A stretch of DNA of 64,000 nt, taken from the NCBI GenBank assembly GCA_002428265.1, contig DIUR01000027.1, forward strand, positions 248,001-312,000. Reading direction: 5' to 3'. The notes beneath the pieces were generated by a model. That model was not told where the DNA came from and did no database searches. It saw only the letters and a program-made list of their open reading frames with translations. Positions 16,140 through 24,662 of the stretch are shown here, piece by piece; the first letter of the stretch is position 1; the number at the start of each line of letters is the position of its first letter. Position numbers and translations under genes: made by a program. This DNA is from Bacteriovoracaceae bacterium UBA6153. GTDB lineage: Bacteria > Bdellovibrionota > Bacteriovoracia > Bacteriovoracales > Bacteriovoracaceae.

Positions 16140-16185
16140 GAGCAGGTGTCTAAAGTTTAGGCACATGCTCAAAATTTTTTGTTTT
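16140..16185 (+). terminator. Terminator containing the GTCTAAA palindrome
   Basis: A 15-base imperfect stem (16140-16154 with 16156-16170) centred on GTGTCTAAA-G-TTTAGGCAC is followed by A4 and six T. It closes the gene ending at 16125 and shows that members of the recurring palindrome can sit inside terminators. Confidence 0.75.
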
Positions 16186-16256
16186 CTAAAGTTCTGAAAT
16201 TGATAATCTTTTTAATCCTGATGAGTTGGAGTGATTTTTGCTCTCGTAGGCTTATT

Positions 16257-19200
16257 ATGAAAAATAAAATTCCAAAACACGCGTGTTTTCTCTTATTAAT
16301 GGTGTCTTTTGTCTGGACTAGTGTTCAGGCCGGAGAGTCTTTTATACCTTTGCAAAAAGGGATAAGGATGGCGTCTGATGACCTCATATATAAGAACAAG
16401 GTTCTTTCAACCAGAGATGCTGATCTATTAAGCACCAATCAAAGGGTTGATCTATCAACATTGAATCCAAAACCAAACGACATCTGGGATAATCAGGCAA
16501 ATATCGTAGAAGATCAAAAAGATGTAGCGATTGTTGATGGCGATACATTAACTTATGAAGGATCTATCCTTTCTAATACAGGTCTATTTAGATTTAATGC
16601 TATTCCTGTAAATGGAAATAAAGTTTATACAATCCACTTGGATAAAACACTTCACACAATGCTGATGAGAAAAAATCTTCTAAGAGCATTGGGATATAAA
16701 ATTCCAGCGATGAAGTTTTTAAAGAATGTAACAATTCAGTTTAATTCAAAAATTACTATGGAAGCTTTCTTAAAGAGAGAGATTCCTGAAGCAACTTTAG
16801 GTGCCTCTGACAGATGGGCAAACACCGATCTAGTTAGAGCAGATAAACTGACAGTCACTCTTAAAGATATCGCTATCTCTGAGCCTAATGAATACGATTT
16901 TTATAACGTTTCAATGGGGATACCGACTCAGACGATTAACAGCAGGTCACTTCGCGCACTCATTATCCCGTACTCAATGGTTGATTTATACGAAAGTGTA
17001 AACAAGTTCAGCTGGGTAAATGGAAAAATTGATAACAAAGCAGTTATCTTGCCACATTTTACGGCAAACGATTTCGCTACAACGGTAGATGATGCCGTAT
17101 GGATGATTAACAAACTTAATAAACTTTCTCGTGCTGACTATCAGAAAATCGTAGCAGAAGCTTATTTTCCAAAAGAAATTGAAACGATCCTGGTTGAAAA
17201 ATTAATTTCGAGAAGAAATTCACTTAATAGACTTTTTGAAGTGAAGAGCGCTGAGATTGCATTTAATGCAAAGATTTCTTCAGGAACTGCCGTTAAAGAC
17301 GGAAAGATCATGCAGAAAGAGTTCCCGGACTATGCATCTCGTTTTGCTTACGGTGATGCAGAGTCGCCGCTTGATCAGTTAAGATATTTTTTATATTCAA
17401 AAATTCAAAGTAACATCATCGATAACTTAGTTAATAAACTCAACGCTGAAATGAGTTTCTTTGATCTTGGTGAAAAGAGAACAGAGTATTTCCAGAAGCA
17501 ATTCAAGACAGGTCTTGATCACTTCGTGGAAACTGGTGAGCTTCTTCCCATTAAAGTTGGAGCATGGTTTAGCCCAGTTCTGGATGTTAATTTTATTCTT
17601 TCAAGAGATATTATTTTAGGTAACTACCTTGGTACTGATAACCTGGTTCAGCTTGCTGATACATTTGGTGCAAGTGCAGACATTGGTGTATTCGCAGGAA
17701 TTGAAGGGATTGGATATGACCTGGGAGCAAGTGTGAAGGCCTCGACTTCGATGGTTCGTACATACTCTCACTTAAAGCCAGTAAAGAGTTTAAAGGCCAG
17801 TTTAAAAGAGCCATATAAAAATATGTTCGTTGGTCTTTTGAAGAGATCACTAAAAGATAAGTTCTTTTCTTTATCAGAGCTAAAATCTATCGGTGAAGAT
17901 GGTGTTGCAACTGACGCAGCTAAAGAAGAGCAGAAGAAAAAAGTTGAAGAGTTATTTAAAGAAATCGACAGCAAACTTGATGTTGGTGAGTCACTTATCA
18001 TTACTGACCGACTTGTTCCAAGTGCAAGTGTGAAGCTAAACTTTAACCAGGGTCTGATTGGAGCTGGTGTTGGTGTCACGGCCGGAGTGACAGTTTTAAA
18101 ACGTATCCACTTATACAAAAAAAGCGCAAAACTTCTTCAGATCTATGATGATTCTGGATTTGTTAAAAACGTAGACTTAAGTTTTCACGTAAGTAACTAC
18201 ATTACTCTTTTAAGAGTCAACGCAGGTATTGATAAAGGCCACTATAACGTTAATTCGTACATGGTTAATCTTTCAACTGACAAGACTGAAAACCCGAATT
18301 TATATGTTAATGCTCTTGGAGTTTTTAATGTTCTTAAGAGCAAGGATTTTGAAATCTTAGATGCTAATAATCCACCTGTTAAGCTCGACGTTCAGTTTAA
18401 AGACAAGAGCAAAGGACTCTCACTTCTTTTCTGGAGAATGAAGTCTCTTACAGGGAAAACTTATTACGATATCAATGCTAAAGATGGTGTAAGAGGAAAT
18501 TACTATAGTCTTGAAAAAGACTTTCTGACAGGTCTTAATCCGGAAGCTTTCTCTAAGCAGTTACTAAACTACTACCTGGCATCAGAGTATCCGGAAGAAG
18601 ATATTCGTATAACGGAAGAGTCAGATAAGAATCCAGGAGAGACTTTCTTCGGAAGATCTCACACGCAAAAATTAAGATTTGAAGCAACTGTTGATGAAAA
18701 TAAAAAGTTTGGTCAGAAATTTCTTAACCTGTCTGATATAAAACAAGGATGGGCAATGAGTGAAAACAAACTTAGAAAGTTTATGAAAAAAGTTAACGAT
18801 AAATTTCAGCATAAGCTTTTTGAGCCGGACAATATCGATTTCAAAAAGTTAAGACTTTATAATGTTGCTTACCACATGAGTATTTACAATAAAGGACTAG
18901 ACCGTCTTCATACAATCAAAGTTTCAGAAATCGAAGCTTTGGAGAAAAAGTACAAGAGGCAGTTTACTTGTATGGAAGATGATCAGAATTTACGTACAGC
19001 TAAATGTGGAGATCTTTGGGCGATAAAAGGACTGATAAAAAAATGTCCGAAAGAAAAAACTAAAGGTGATGAAGCTCTAGCCGATTGTAGCGTAGACCTA
19101 TTTGAAAGAATGATGGAAGACCTTCAGTTCAACGATTTCAAAAAACTGATCGGTGAAGACAATCTTTATATCTACGGATCAATTGATGGATTCAGAGAAA

Positions 19201-19349
19201 AATCTGAAATCTTAAATGATACTCTTTACTCAAACACTATTGGTAAAATCGGCAGCAAACAATGGAACGGTCCTCTTGAAGTCGTGCGCGATCTTCTGGG
19301 TCTTTCTGGTGGGGAGTTCAGCGGACGCTGGATTCGTAAGGGGCTATAG
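16257..19349 (+). CDS. Large exported protein of unknown fold
   Basis: 1030 residues from the chosen start. ATG at 16257 is preferred: it has AGG 6 bases upstream and opens a proper signal peptide (MKNKIPKHACFLLLMVSFVW, cleavage after VQA), whereas an earlier in-frame start at 16179 reads through the previous terminator. The body is soluble with a Gly-rich, hydrophobic central part (about 450-500 and 600-625: GVGVTAGVTV) that could be membrane-active or barrel-like, and a few cysteines near the C-terminus (CMEDD, KCGDLW, KKCPKE, DCSVD). No known family is recognised. The subtilase gene starts at the next base after its stop, so the two are tightly coupled. Confidence 0.75.
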   Translation: MKNKIPKHACFLLLMVSFVWTSVQAGESFIPLQKGIRMASDDLIYKNKVLSTRDADLLSTNQRVDLSTLNPKPNDIWDNQANIVEDQKDVAIVDGDTLTYEGSILSNTGLFRFNAIPVNGNKVYTIHLDKTLHTMLMRKNLLRALGYKIPAMKFLKNVTIQFNSKITMEAFLKREIPEATLGASDRWANTDLVRADKLTVTLKDIAISEPNEYDFYNVSMGIPTQTINSRSLRALIIPYSMVDLYESVNKFSWVNGKIDNKAVILPHFTANDFATTVDDAVWMINKLNKLSRADYQKIVAEAYFPKEIETILVEKLISRRNSLNRLFEVKSAEIAFNAKISSGTAVKDGKIMQKEFPDYASRFAYGDAESPLDQLRYFLYSKIQSNIIDNLVNKLNAEMSFFDLGEKRTEYFQKQFKTGLDHFVETGELLPIKVGAWFSPVLDVNFILSRDIILGNYLGTDNLVQLADTFGASADIGVFAGIEGIGYDLGASVKASTSMVRTYSHLKPVKSLKASLKEPYKNMFVGLLKRSLKDKFFSLSELKSIGEDGVATDAAKEEQKKKVEELFKEIDSKLDVGESLIITDRLVPSASVKLNFNQGLIGAGVGVTAGVTVLKRIHLYKKSAKLLQIYDDSGFVKNVDLSFHVSNYITLLRVNAGIDKGHYNVNSYMVNLSTDKTENPNLYVNALGVFNVLKSKDFEILDANNPPVKLDVQFKDKSKGLSLLFWRMKSLTGKTYYDINAKDGVRGNYYSLEKDFLTGLNPEAFSKQLLNYYLASEYPEEDIRITEESDKNPGETFFGRSHTQKLRFEATVDENKKFGQKFLNLSDIKQGWAMSENKLRKFMKKVNDKFQHKLFEPDNIDFKKLRLYNVAYHMSIYNKGLDRLHTIKVSEIEALEKKYKRQFTCMEDDQNLRTAKCGDLWAIKGLIKKCPKEKTKGDEALADCSVDLFERMMEDLQFNDFKKLIGEDNLYIYGSIDGFREKSEILNDTLYSNTIGKIGSKQWNGPLEVVRDLLGLSGGEFSGRWIRKGL

Positions 19350-22226
19350 GTGAAAACGATGAAAACTTTAATGCTGTCAGCTCTTATACTAAACACTGCA
19401 ATGGCCGGATCAGCTGATCCACTTTATAGCAAACAATGGGCGCTGGAAAATAATGGCCAGGTTATTTTAAAGAACATATCTGATCTTGAAAGAGTTCAAG
19501 TCAAAGGTATCCCCGGTGTGGACATTCAATGGGTGGATACTTCTCATATTGAATCTTCCAAAAAGGAATTAATCGTTGCTGTCTTAGACAGTGGTGTAGA
19601 TATCAATCACCCCGACCTAAAAGGACGAATCTGGTACAATGAAAAACTTTGTGCTGGAGCGACGAATGCTAACGCAAAAGCTTGTAACGGATATAATTAT
19701 TTAGAAAACAATACTCTCTTAACTGATGATATCGGTCATGGAACTCACGTCGCTGGAATTATTGCAGCTAATAGAAACTCAATTGGTGTTGCAGGTGCTG
19801 CTGATCCAAGAGTTAAAATTATGCCGATGAAAGTTTTAAACAGTCAGGTAAACGGGTTTGTTTATAACGGAAAAGTTATTACTGATGTTATTGCTGATGC
19901 GATGACATTTGCAGTTAATAATGGTGCGGAAGTCATTAACCTGTCTCTAGGATGGCCTAAACTGGTTGATCTTGCGAAAGTAAAAAAAGCATTTGAATAC
20001 GCTGAAGAAAAAAATGTCATCGTTATTGCAGCTTCAGGAAATAACAATAAAGATCTTCCGACATTTCCATGTAGTTATGAAAACGTTATCTGTGTTGGTG
20101 CTATTGATAACCGTGGAGACTTAACTGACTTTACGAACCACGGATCAAAAGTTGATATCGTGGCCCCAGGTGAGTCTATTGTTAGTACATATCCAGCGGC
20201 AGTAGAGTCGCGTGTTCTTCGTATTAAAAACTACGAATCAAAACGTGGATCAAGCCAGGCAGCTCCTTATGTTGCGGCTGCCGTTGCCAACTTAAAACTT
20301 CTTCATCCTGGAATTGCAAACGATGAAGTAAGAAGACTGCTATTTACAAGCAGTAAAAAACTCTCTCGCGAAAGCAATAACCGTTTCGTAAAATTCGGTA
20401 TGCTTGATATGAGAAATCTTTTAACGATGGCCAGTGCAGAAGCTGAAACAAAAGCTTTTATCAATCCTCAGATTAAGACTCTGACAGAAATAAAATTCAA
20501 TGCCGTTGATAGAAAATTTTCTTTCAACCTGGATTTGAAAAATCTTAGTGGAGTAGAGTACAGTGGCCTTGTATGCTTAAAAGCTGATTCAAGTGCACTC
20601 ATCCTTGATCAAAATTGCTTAAATGTGAACTCAATCGGAGCTCATAAAACTCAGAGCATTCCTGTAACAGGGATGATTCAGGACCTGGGAAGTGATTCTC
20701 ACATTCTGCTTCAGGTTCAAATTGATGACAAAGTTTATCACTCAAGCCTGGTTTTCAGCCGCGACTTAAATGCTGATCCGGAATTAAAATCTCATTCTCT
20801 AGGACAACAAAGTTTTGATGATATGGGTGTTATCAGTGGAGACAGACGCCTTTCAAGAATGACTCGTGTTTTTGATAAGCATAAGAGAATTAATTTTCCT
20901 GAGTATTTTTACCTGGAAAAATTAAAACAAACAGAGGGCGAAACAAAAATTTCTCTTCTGACAAATGACAACGGACAATTTTTGGTAAAAACTTTTGGCA
21001 TTCCAAAAGTTAACAAAGTTCTCTCTATTCACCGTCAGGATATTAACCTTGATGGGAAAGTGGACTACTTTGTTTACACACTTTCAAATAAAAAAGATGA
21101 GCTTCAGTTCTATCTTTTTGACGATAAATTAAACCCGCTATTTAAAGAAAACTCTGTGTGGAATATGACTCTTTCAACTTTTGAGGGTCTTCCGATTGAT
21201 TCAAACGGAGAGAAGTTCGAATGGTTAAAGCTTGACCACTCTGTATTGGGGAAAATCGTCGTTCCATCAATTTACAGATCGTATTCAATGCCGGAAGCAG
21301 ATAACTCAAAAGTTATTTCTGAACGCATACTGGGTGCCGCAAGCCACCAGTACTATTTAAATCCTGTTGTAGGAAAAGATAAAACGACAATTGATCTACG
21401 TGTGGTTGATTCTGTAACGATGATGAAAGCTCTTCGAGCAGAAATGGGAATCATCGGAATGTTTGATACGAAATCAGTTTATCTACTGAAGCCGTTTCCA
21501 CAAACTCCGAGCGAGTCTGCCAAAGGTGAAATTAGATCAATGATCGTTGTGGATGAAGATGGAGTTGGAAAACTTTATCAGGCCAATCTTTCAATTGGCA
21601 AAACGAATTACTCTCACCTCGGACCGTTATCAACTGAAAAAGCAGTTGATCAGTCTTTGATTTATCCAATCATCGATACAAAATCAGGAGAGATCACTAG
21701 CGAAGCGATCTTTACAACTCTTCTGGATAGAAGAACGGCAGAATTTTTAGTGAAAAACGATCACGAGATCGGCTCGATCATTAAACTTCAAGAAGACTGG
21801 GAAAACCCAATCATCGCTTTGATTGCAACTTTTGAGGAAAATGGCGAGAAAACTTATTTAGTGGAAAGCCGCTCAAGCCTTACACTGCTTCGTGCCAATG
21901 AAGAAAAATTATCGCTTCCGATTTATCGCGACTCAAGTTTTCCAGGTCAGAGTTTCTCAGAAACGCTCACTCCGATTCTCTCTGAAGGCCGTCCTGGAGT
22001 TTATATTAACTCGACTCTGATCTACGGAGAACGCCTTTACAGTATGATAGATACCCAAGACCGTGGATTTATCCGTCCGCTTAGGCTCTCGATTGGTATT
22101 CCTACTGGATGTATTCCGCTTAATCCGGAATCTCTAAGTGATAAGTCCCAGTCAAACTACGTCTTTTTGTGCACCGACGCTAAGAAGGACGTAACAGTGA
22201 AATTCCTTCCTATGTCGCACCTTTAG
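19350..22226 (+). CDS. Exported subtilisin-like serine protease (S8) with long C-terminal region
   Basis: 958 residues. A short signal (TLMLSALILNTAMAGSA) is followed directly by the S8 domain (about 20-370) with the triad Asp81 in VLDSGVD, His131 in GHGTHVAG and Ser301 in RGSSQAAPYVA; the oxyanion Asn is in IAASGNN. GSSQAAP departs from the usual GTSMAAP. The last ~590 residues show no clear family, apart from an FG-GAP-like DINLDGKVDYFVYTL near 570. The start is GTG at 19350, one base after the previous stop, with AAGGGG 6 bases upstream. Likely acts outside the cell on prey or envelope proteins. Confidence 0.88.
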   Translation: MKTMKTLMLSALILNTAMAGSADPLYSKQWALENNGQVILKNISDLERVQVKGIPGVDIQWVDTSHIESSKKELIVAVLDSGVDINHPDLKGRIWYNEKLCAGATNANAKACNGYNYLENNTLLTDDIGHGTHVAGIIAANRNSIGVAGAADPRVKIMPMKVLNSQVNGFVYNGKVITDVIADAMTFAVNNGAEVINLSLGWPKLVDLAKVKKAFEYAEEKNVIVIAASGNNNKDLPTFPCSYENVICVGAIDNRGDLTDFTNHGSKVDIVAPGESIVSTYPAAVESRVLRIKNYESKRGSSQAAPYVAAAVANLKLLHPGIANDEVRRLLFTSSKKLSRESNNRFVKFGMLDMRNLLTMASAEAETKAFINPQIKTLTEIKFNAVDRKFSFNLDLKNLSGVEYSGLVCLKADSSALILDQNCLNVNSIGAHKTQSIPVTGMIQDLGSDSHILLQVQIDDKVYHSSLVFSRDLNADPELKSHSLGQQSFDDMGVISGDRRLSRMTRVFDKHKRINFPEYFYLEKLKQTEGETKISLLTNDNGQFLVKTFGIPKVNKVLSIHRQDINLDGKVDYFVYTLSNKKDELQFYLFDDKLNPLFKENSVWNMTLSTFEGLPIDSNGEKFEWLKLDHSVLGKIVVPSIYRSYSMPEADNSKVISERILGAASHQYYLNPVVGKDKTTIDLRVVDSVTMMKALRAEMGIIGMFDTKSVYLLKPFPQTPSESAKGEIRSMIVVDEDGVGKLYQANLSIGKTNYSHLGPLSTEKAVDQSLIYPIIDTKSGEITSEAIFTTLLDRRTAEFLVKNDHEIGSIIKLQEDWENPIIALIATFEENGEKTYLVESRSSLTLLRANEEKLSLPIYRDSSFPGQSFSETLTPILSEGRPGVYINSTLIYGERLYSMIDTQDRGFIRPLRLSIGIPTGCIPLNPESLSDKSQSNYVFLCTDAKKDVTVKFLPMSHL

Positions 22227-22262
22227 TGTTAAATTCTCCCAGTTCTAAAAACATACTCGTTA

Positions 22263-22280
22263 CGGCCCAATGGTGGGCCG
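22263..22280 (+). promoter_or_regulatory. Hairpin in the leader of the S6-S18 gene
   Basis: CGGCCCA pairs with TGGGCCG around an ATGG loop, 32 bases before the ribosome site. A CCG triplet ends the stem. In several bacteria S6:S18 binds an rpsF leader hairpin carrying an unpaired CCG to repress its own synthesis, so this is a candidate for such control; it could also be a weak terminator for the protease gene (T-run is CAACCTAATTTTTATT). Confidence 0.4.
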
Positions 22281-22311
22281 CAACCTAATTTTTATTAGTC
22301 CAGGGGGATTT

Positions 22312-22956
22312 ATGATTTATGAGTTGTCAGTAGTGACAAAGCCGGAGCTTGGCGCAGAAGCTCACGCACAGATCGCAGAGATCGTTAAAGACGCACTAAA
22401 GGGATTCGAAGGCGAACTTCTTATCGCTGATGATTGGGGAAGACTTGCTCTTGCTCAACCATACAAAAGTGGAGCAAAACACGGTCACTTCCATTACTTC
22501 ATGTACCAATCAAACACAAAAGCTAACACTGAGTTAGTTCGTCGTTTTGGTATTAACGAAGGTGTTCTTCGTCAGGCAATTTTCGTTCTTGGTGACGATG
22601 CTGGTAAAGAAGAACTAGTTAAAAACTTCAAATCTCCACTATCTAAAACTTACCGTGGTTCAGTTCTTGATAACAAGAACGAAGACGACGATGAAGGCGG
22701 ATTCGAAGATATGGAAGACGACAGAAGAAAATTCGCTAAGAGAAAATCTTGCTGGTTCACAGCTAAGAAAATCAAAGCTGACTGGAAAGATCCTCAAACT
22801 TGGAACTGGTTAGTTTCTGAGTTCGGAAAAATTTCTCCAGCACGCGTTTCTGGTATTTCTAAAAAACACCAGAGATTTGCTAACTCAGCTATTAAGCACG
22901 CTAGAAACCTTGGTGTTTCAAGCTACCTGTCAAACCGTACGGCTGACAGAGCATAA
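22312..22956 (+). CDS. rpsF-rpsR: Fused 30S ribosomal proteins S6 and S18
   Basis: 214 residues in one uninterrupted frame. Residues 1-110 are S6 (MIYELSVVTKPE, the RNA-binding DDWGRLALAQPY, then ELVRRFGINEGVLRQAIFVL). Residues about 118-137 form an acidic linker (NKNEDDDEGGFEDMEDD). Residues 138-214 are S18 (RKFAKRKSCWFTAKKIK, FGKISPARVSG, HQRFANSAIKHARNLG). S6 and S18 normally are separate proteins that bind 16S rRNA as a heterodimer on the 30S platform. ATG at 22312 is chosen because GGGGGA lies 3-4 bases upstream and MIYELSV is the S6 N-terminus. DUF2232 protein, L9 and DnaB follow, matching the usual rpsF-rpsR-rplI-dnaB order. Confidence 0.93.
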   Translation: MIYELSVVTKPELGAEAHAQIAEIVKDALKGFEGELLIADDWGRLALAQPYKSGAKHGHFHYFMYQSNTKANTELVRRFGINEGVLRQAIFVLGDDAGKEELVKNFKSPLSKTYRGSVLDNKNEDDDEGGFEDMEDDRRKFAKRKSCWFTAKKIKADWKDPQTWNWLVSEFGKISPARVSGISKKHQRFANSAIKHARNLGVSSYLSNRTADRA

Positions 22957-22971
22957 TTTTGGTTTAAAAGA

Positions 22972-23979
22972 ATGACTAATAACGAGCAGGCAAACACAAT
23001 TTTTGATCAGGTTGCGACAGTTCCAAAACTGTTGTTTCTTGCTGTCATGACTGTGGCACTTTGTTCTTTTGGTCCAATGAGTTTATTTGCACCGGTTCCA
23101 TTAGCAGTAGCTTTCCTTCTTTACGGTCGTCTTGTGACGATCTCAGTAGCAGGGATTTCTTTCGCGCTTTTATGGACGGCTTCAATGTCAGTAGAAGGTT
23201 TCCCAATGTTTATTGCGGGAATTTATCTAGGGGCTTTTCTCTACGCGTTTTTAGTGGCCGAAGTGATTTTCAGAAATATCAATCCAGTGAAAGGTTTAAT
23301 CTACACGGGATTGGTTCTGGTTATTCTTTCAGGCTCGTTTCTAATTGCGTTTGATAGAATGAGTCCAACGTCATTGAAAGGTGAGATTAGTCAGTCGGTT
23401 TCAAGTGTGATGAGTCAGCTTAAGAAGCAAAAACAAACTTCATCGGAAATTTCCGGAGAAGAAGAAAGGGCCTTTGATGATTTCGTAAATAAGCCAGAGG
23501 CTTTGACGAATGAAATCTACAGCTCGCTTCCGCTAATCATCTTTATCGTTTCGTATTTTGGATTGTGGATCAGTTTGTATGTCACTCTACGCAATTTCAT
23601 CGTATGGAAATATAAAGTTCACTACACGTACAGCCTTCGCGACCTCACGCATTTTAAGGTTCCTGATTTTTTCGTGTGGCCTTTAATTCTCTCACTAGTT
23701 TTAATGCTGGGAGCGGATTATGGATTGCCGGCTGGATCAGAAGTGATAGGGCGCAATCTTCTTTACTGTCTGGGAGTCTTTTACCTGTTCCAAGGGTTCG
23801 GGGTTTATAATGACTTCTTAAAGTTTTTGAAGATCGGTGGATTTATTAAGACCTTGTTCATTGCTTTTACTCTGATCTTGGCTGCCAAGTTCCTAGCGAT
23901 CTTGGGCATATTTGATTTGTGGTTTGATTTTAGAAGATTTTTTACAAATTTAAAAAAGGATAAGGGAGATACTATATGA
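22972..23979 (+). CDS. DUF2232 (YybS-like) integral membrane protein
   Basis: 335 residues with about eight hydrophobic segments: a first cluster (about 18-130), a soluble Ser/Gln/Glu-rich loop (about 130-175), and a second cluster (about 180-320). The pattern and its position between rpsR and rplI match the DUF2232 family, whose role is unknown. Start is ATG at 22972, 15 bases after the S6-S18 stop, with only a weak ribosome site. Its stop overlaps the rplI start (ATGA at 23976), so L9 is probably translated by coupling. Confidence 0.75.
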   Translation: MTNNEQANTIFDQVATVPKLLFLAVMTVALCSFGPMSLFAPVPLAVAFLLYGRLVTISVAGISFALLWTASMSVEGFPMFIAGIYLGAFLYAFLVAEVIFRNINPVKGLIYTGLVLVILSGSFLIAFDRMSPTSLKGEISQSVSSVMSQLKKQKQTSSEISGEEERAFDDFVNKPEALTNEIYSSLPLIIFIVSYFGLWISLYVTLRNFIVWKYKVHYTYSLRDLTHFKVPDFFVWPLILSLVLMLGADYGLPAGSEVIGRNLLYCLGVFYLFQGFGVYNDFLKFLKIGGFIKTLFIAFTLILAAKFLAILGIFDLWFDFRRFFTNLKKDKGDTI

Positions 23980-24590
23980 AAGTTATTTTGACTGAAAAAG
24001 TTCCTGCTTTAGGGAACATCGGGGAAATCGTTAACGTATCTGCAGGTCACGCGAGAAACTATTTAGTTCCAAACGGATTTGCAATGGTTGCTGATGATTC
24101 AAACAAAAAATTATTAGCTGCTCAACAAAAAAGCTTAGGTAAAAAAATCCAAGCTCAAAAAGATGAAGCTAACGACATCAAAAAGAAAATTGAAGGAATG
24201 ACTCTTGAACTTATTAAAAAAGTTGGAGCATCTGGAAAGCTTTTCGGTACAGTTACTAACGCTGAACTTTCTAAGGAATTAGAAGCTCGCGGTGTAACAG
24301 TAGAAAGAAGACTTATTCACTTAGAAGCGCCTATCAAAGGTCTAGGAACATTCAAAGCTCGCGCTAAAATCTTCCAAGACGTTGAAGCTACTTTTAACGT
24401 TAAAGTTTCTATCGATCCAAAACAAGCAGAAGAGCTAAAAGTTGCTCAAGAAGAAGCACTTAAAAATGCTGAAGCTAGAAAGAAAGCTGCTGCTGAAGCA
24501 AAAGCTGCAGGTGAAACTGCAACTCCAGTTGCGGAAATGACTGAAGAGCAAAGAATTAAAGCTGAAGTTGATAAACTTCTAAGATCTTAA
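23976..24590 (+). CDS. rplI: 50S ribosomal protein L9 with a long C-terminal tail
   Basis: 204 residues against the usual ~150. The N domain (MKVILTEKVPALGNIGEIVNVSAGHARNYL pattern) binds 23S rRNA; the connecting helix is Lys/Gln/Glu-rich; the C domain ends near residue 150 (ATFNVKVSIDP). A ~50-residue Ala/Glu/Lys-rich helical tail follows (EALKNAEARKKAAAEAKAAG, then a Thr/Pro break and a last helix). Overlaps the DUF2232 gene by 4 bases and has AAGGGAG upstream. Confidence 0.95.
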   Translation: MKVILTEKVPALGNIGEIVNVSAGHARNYLVPNGFAMVADDSNKKLLAAQQKSLGKKIQAQKDEANDIKKKIEGMTLELIKKVGASGKLFGTVTNAELSKELEARGVTVERRLIHLEAPIKGLGTFKARAKIFQDVEATFNVKVSIDPKQAEELKVAQEEALKNAEARKKAAAEAKAAGETATPVAEMTEEQRIKAEVDKLLRS

Positions 24591-24618
24591 TTTTTTCAAA
24601 AAAAAATGTTACAATAAG

Positions 24619-24650
24619 AGGACCTCTTCACAGAGGTCCTTCTTGTTTCT
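24619..24650 (+). terminator. Terminator or attenuator between rplI and dnaB
   Basis: AGGACCTCT pairs with AGAGGTCCT around a TCAC loop, followed by TCTTGTTTCT. The tail is only moderately T-rich, so read-through into dnaB at 24663 is plausible. Confidence 0.7.
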
Positions 24651-24662
24651 GGGGTGTAAAAC

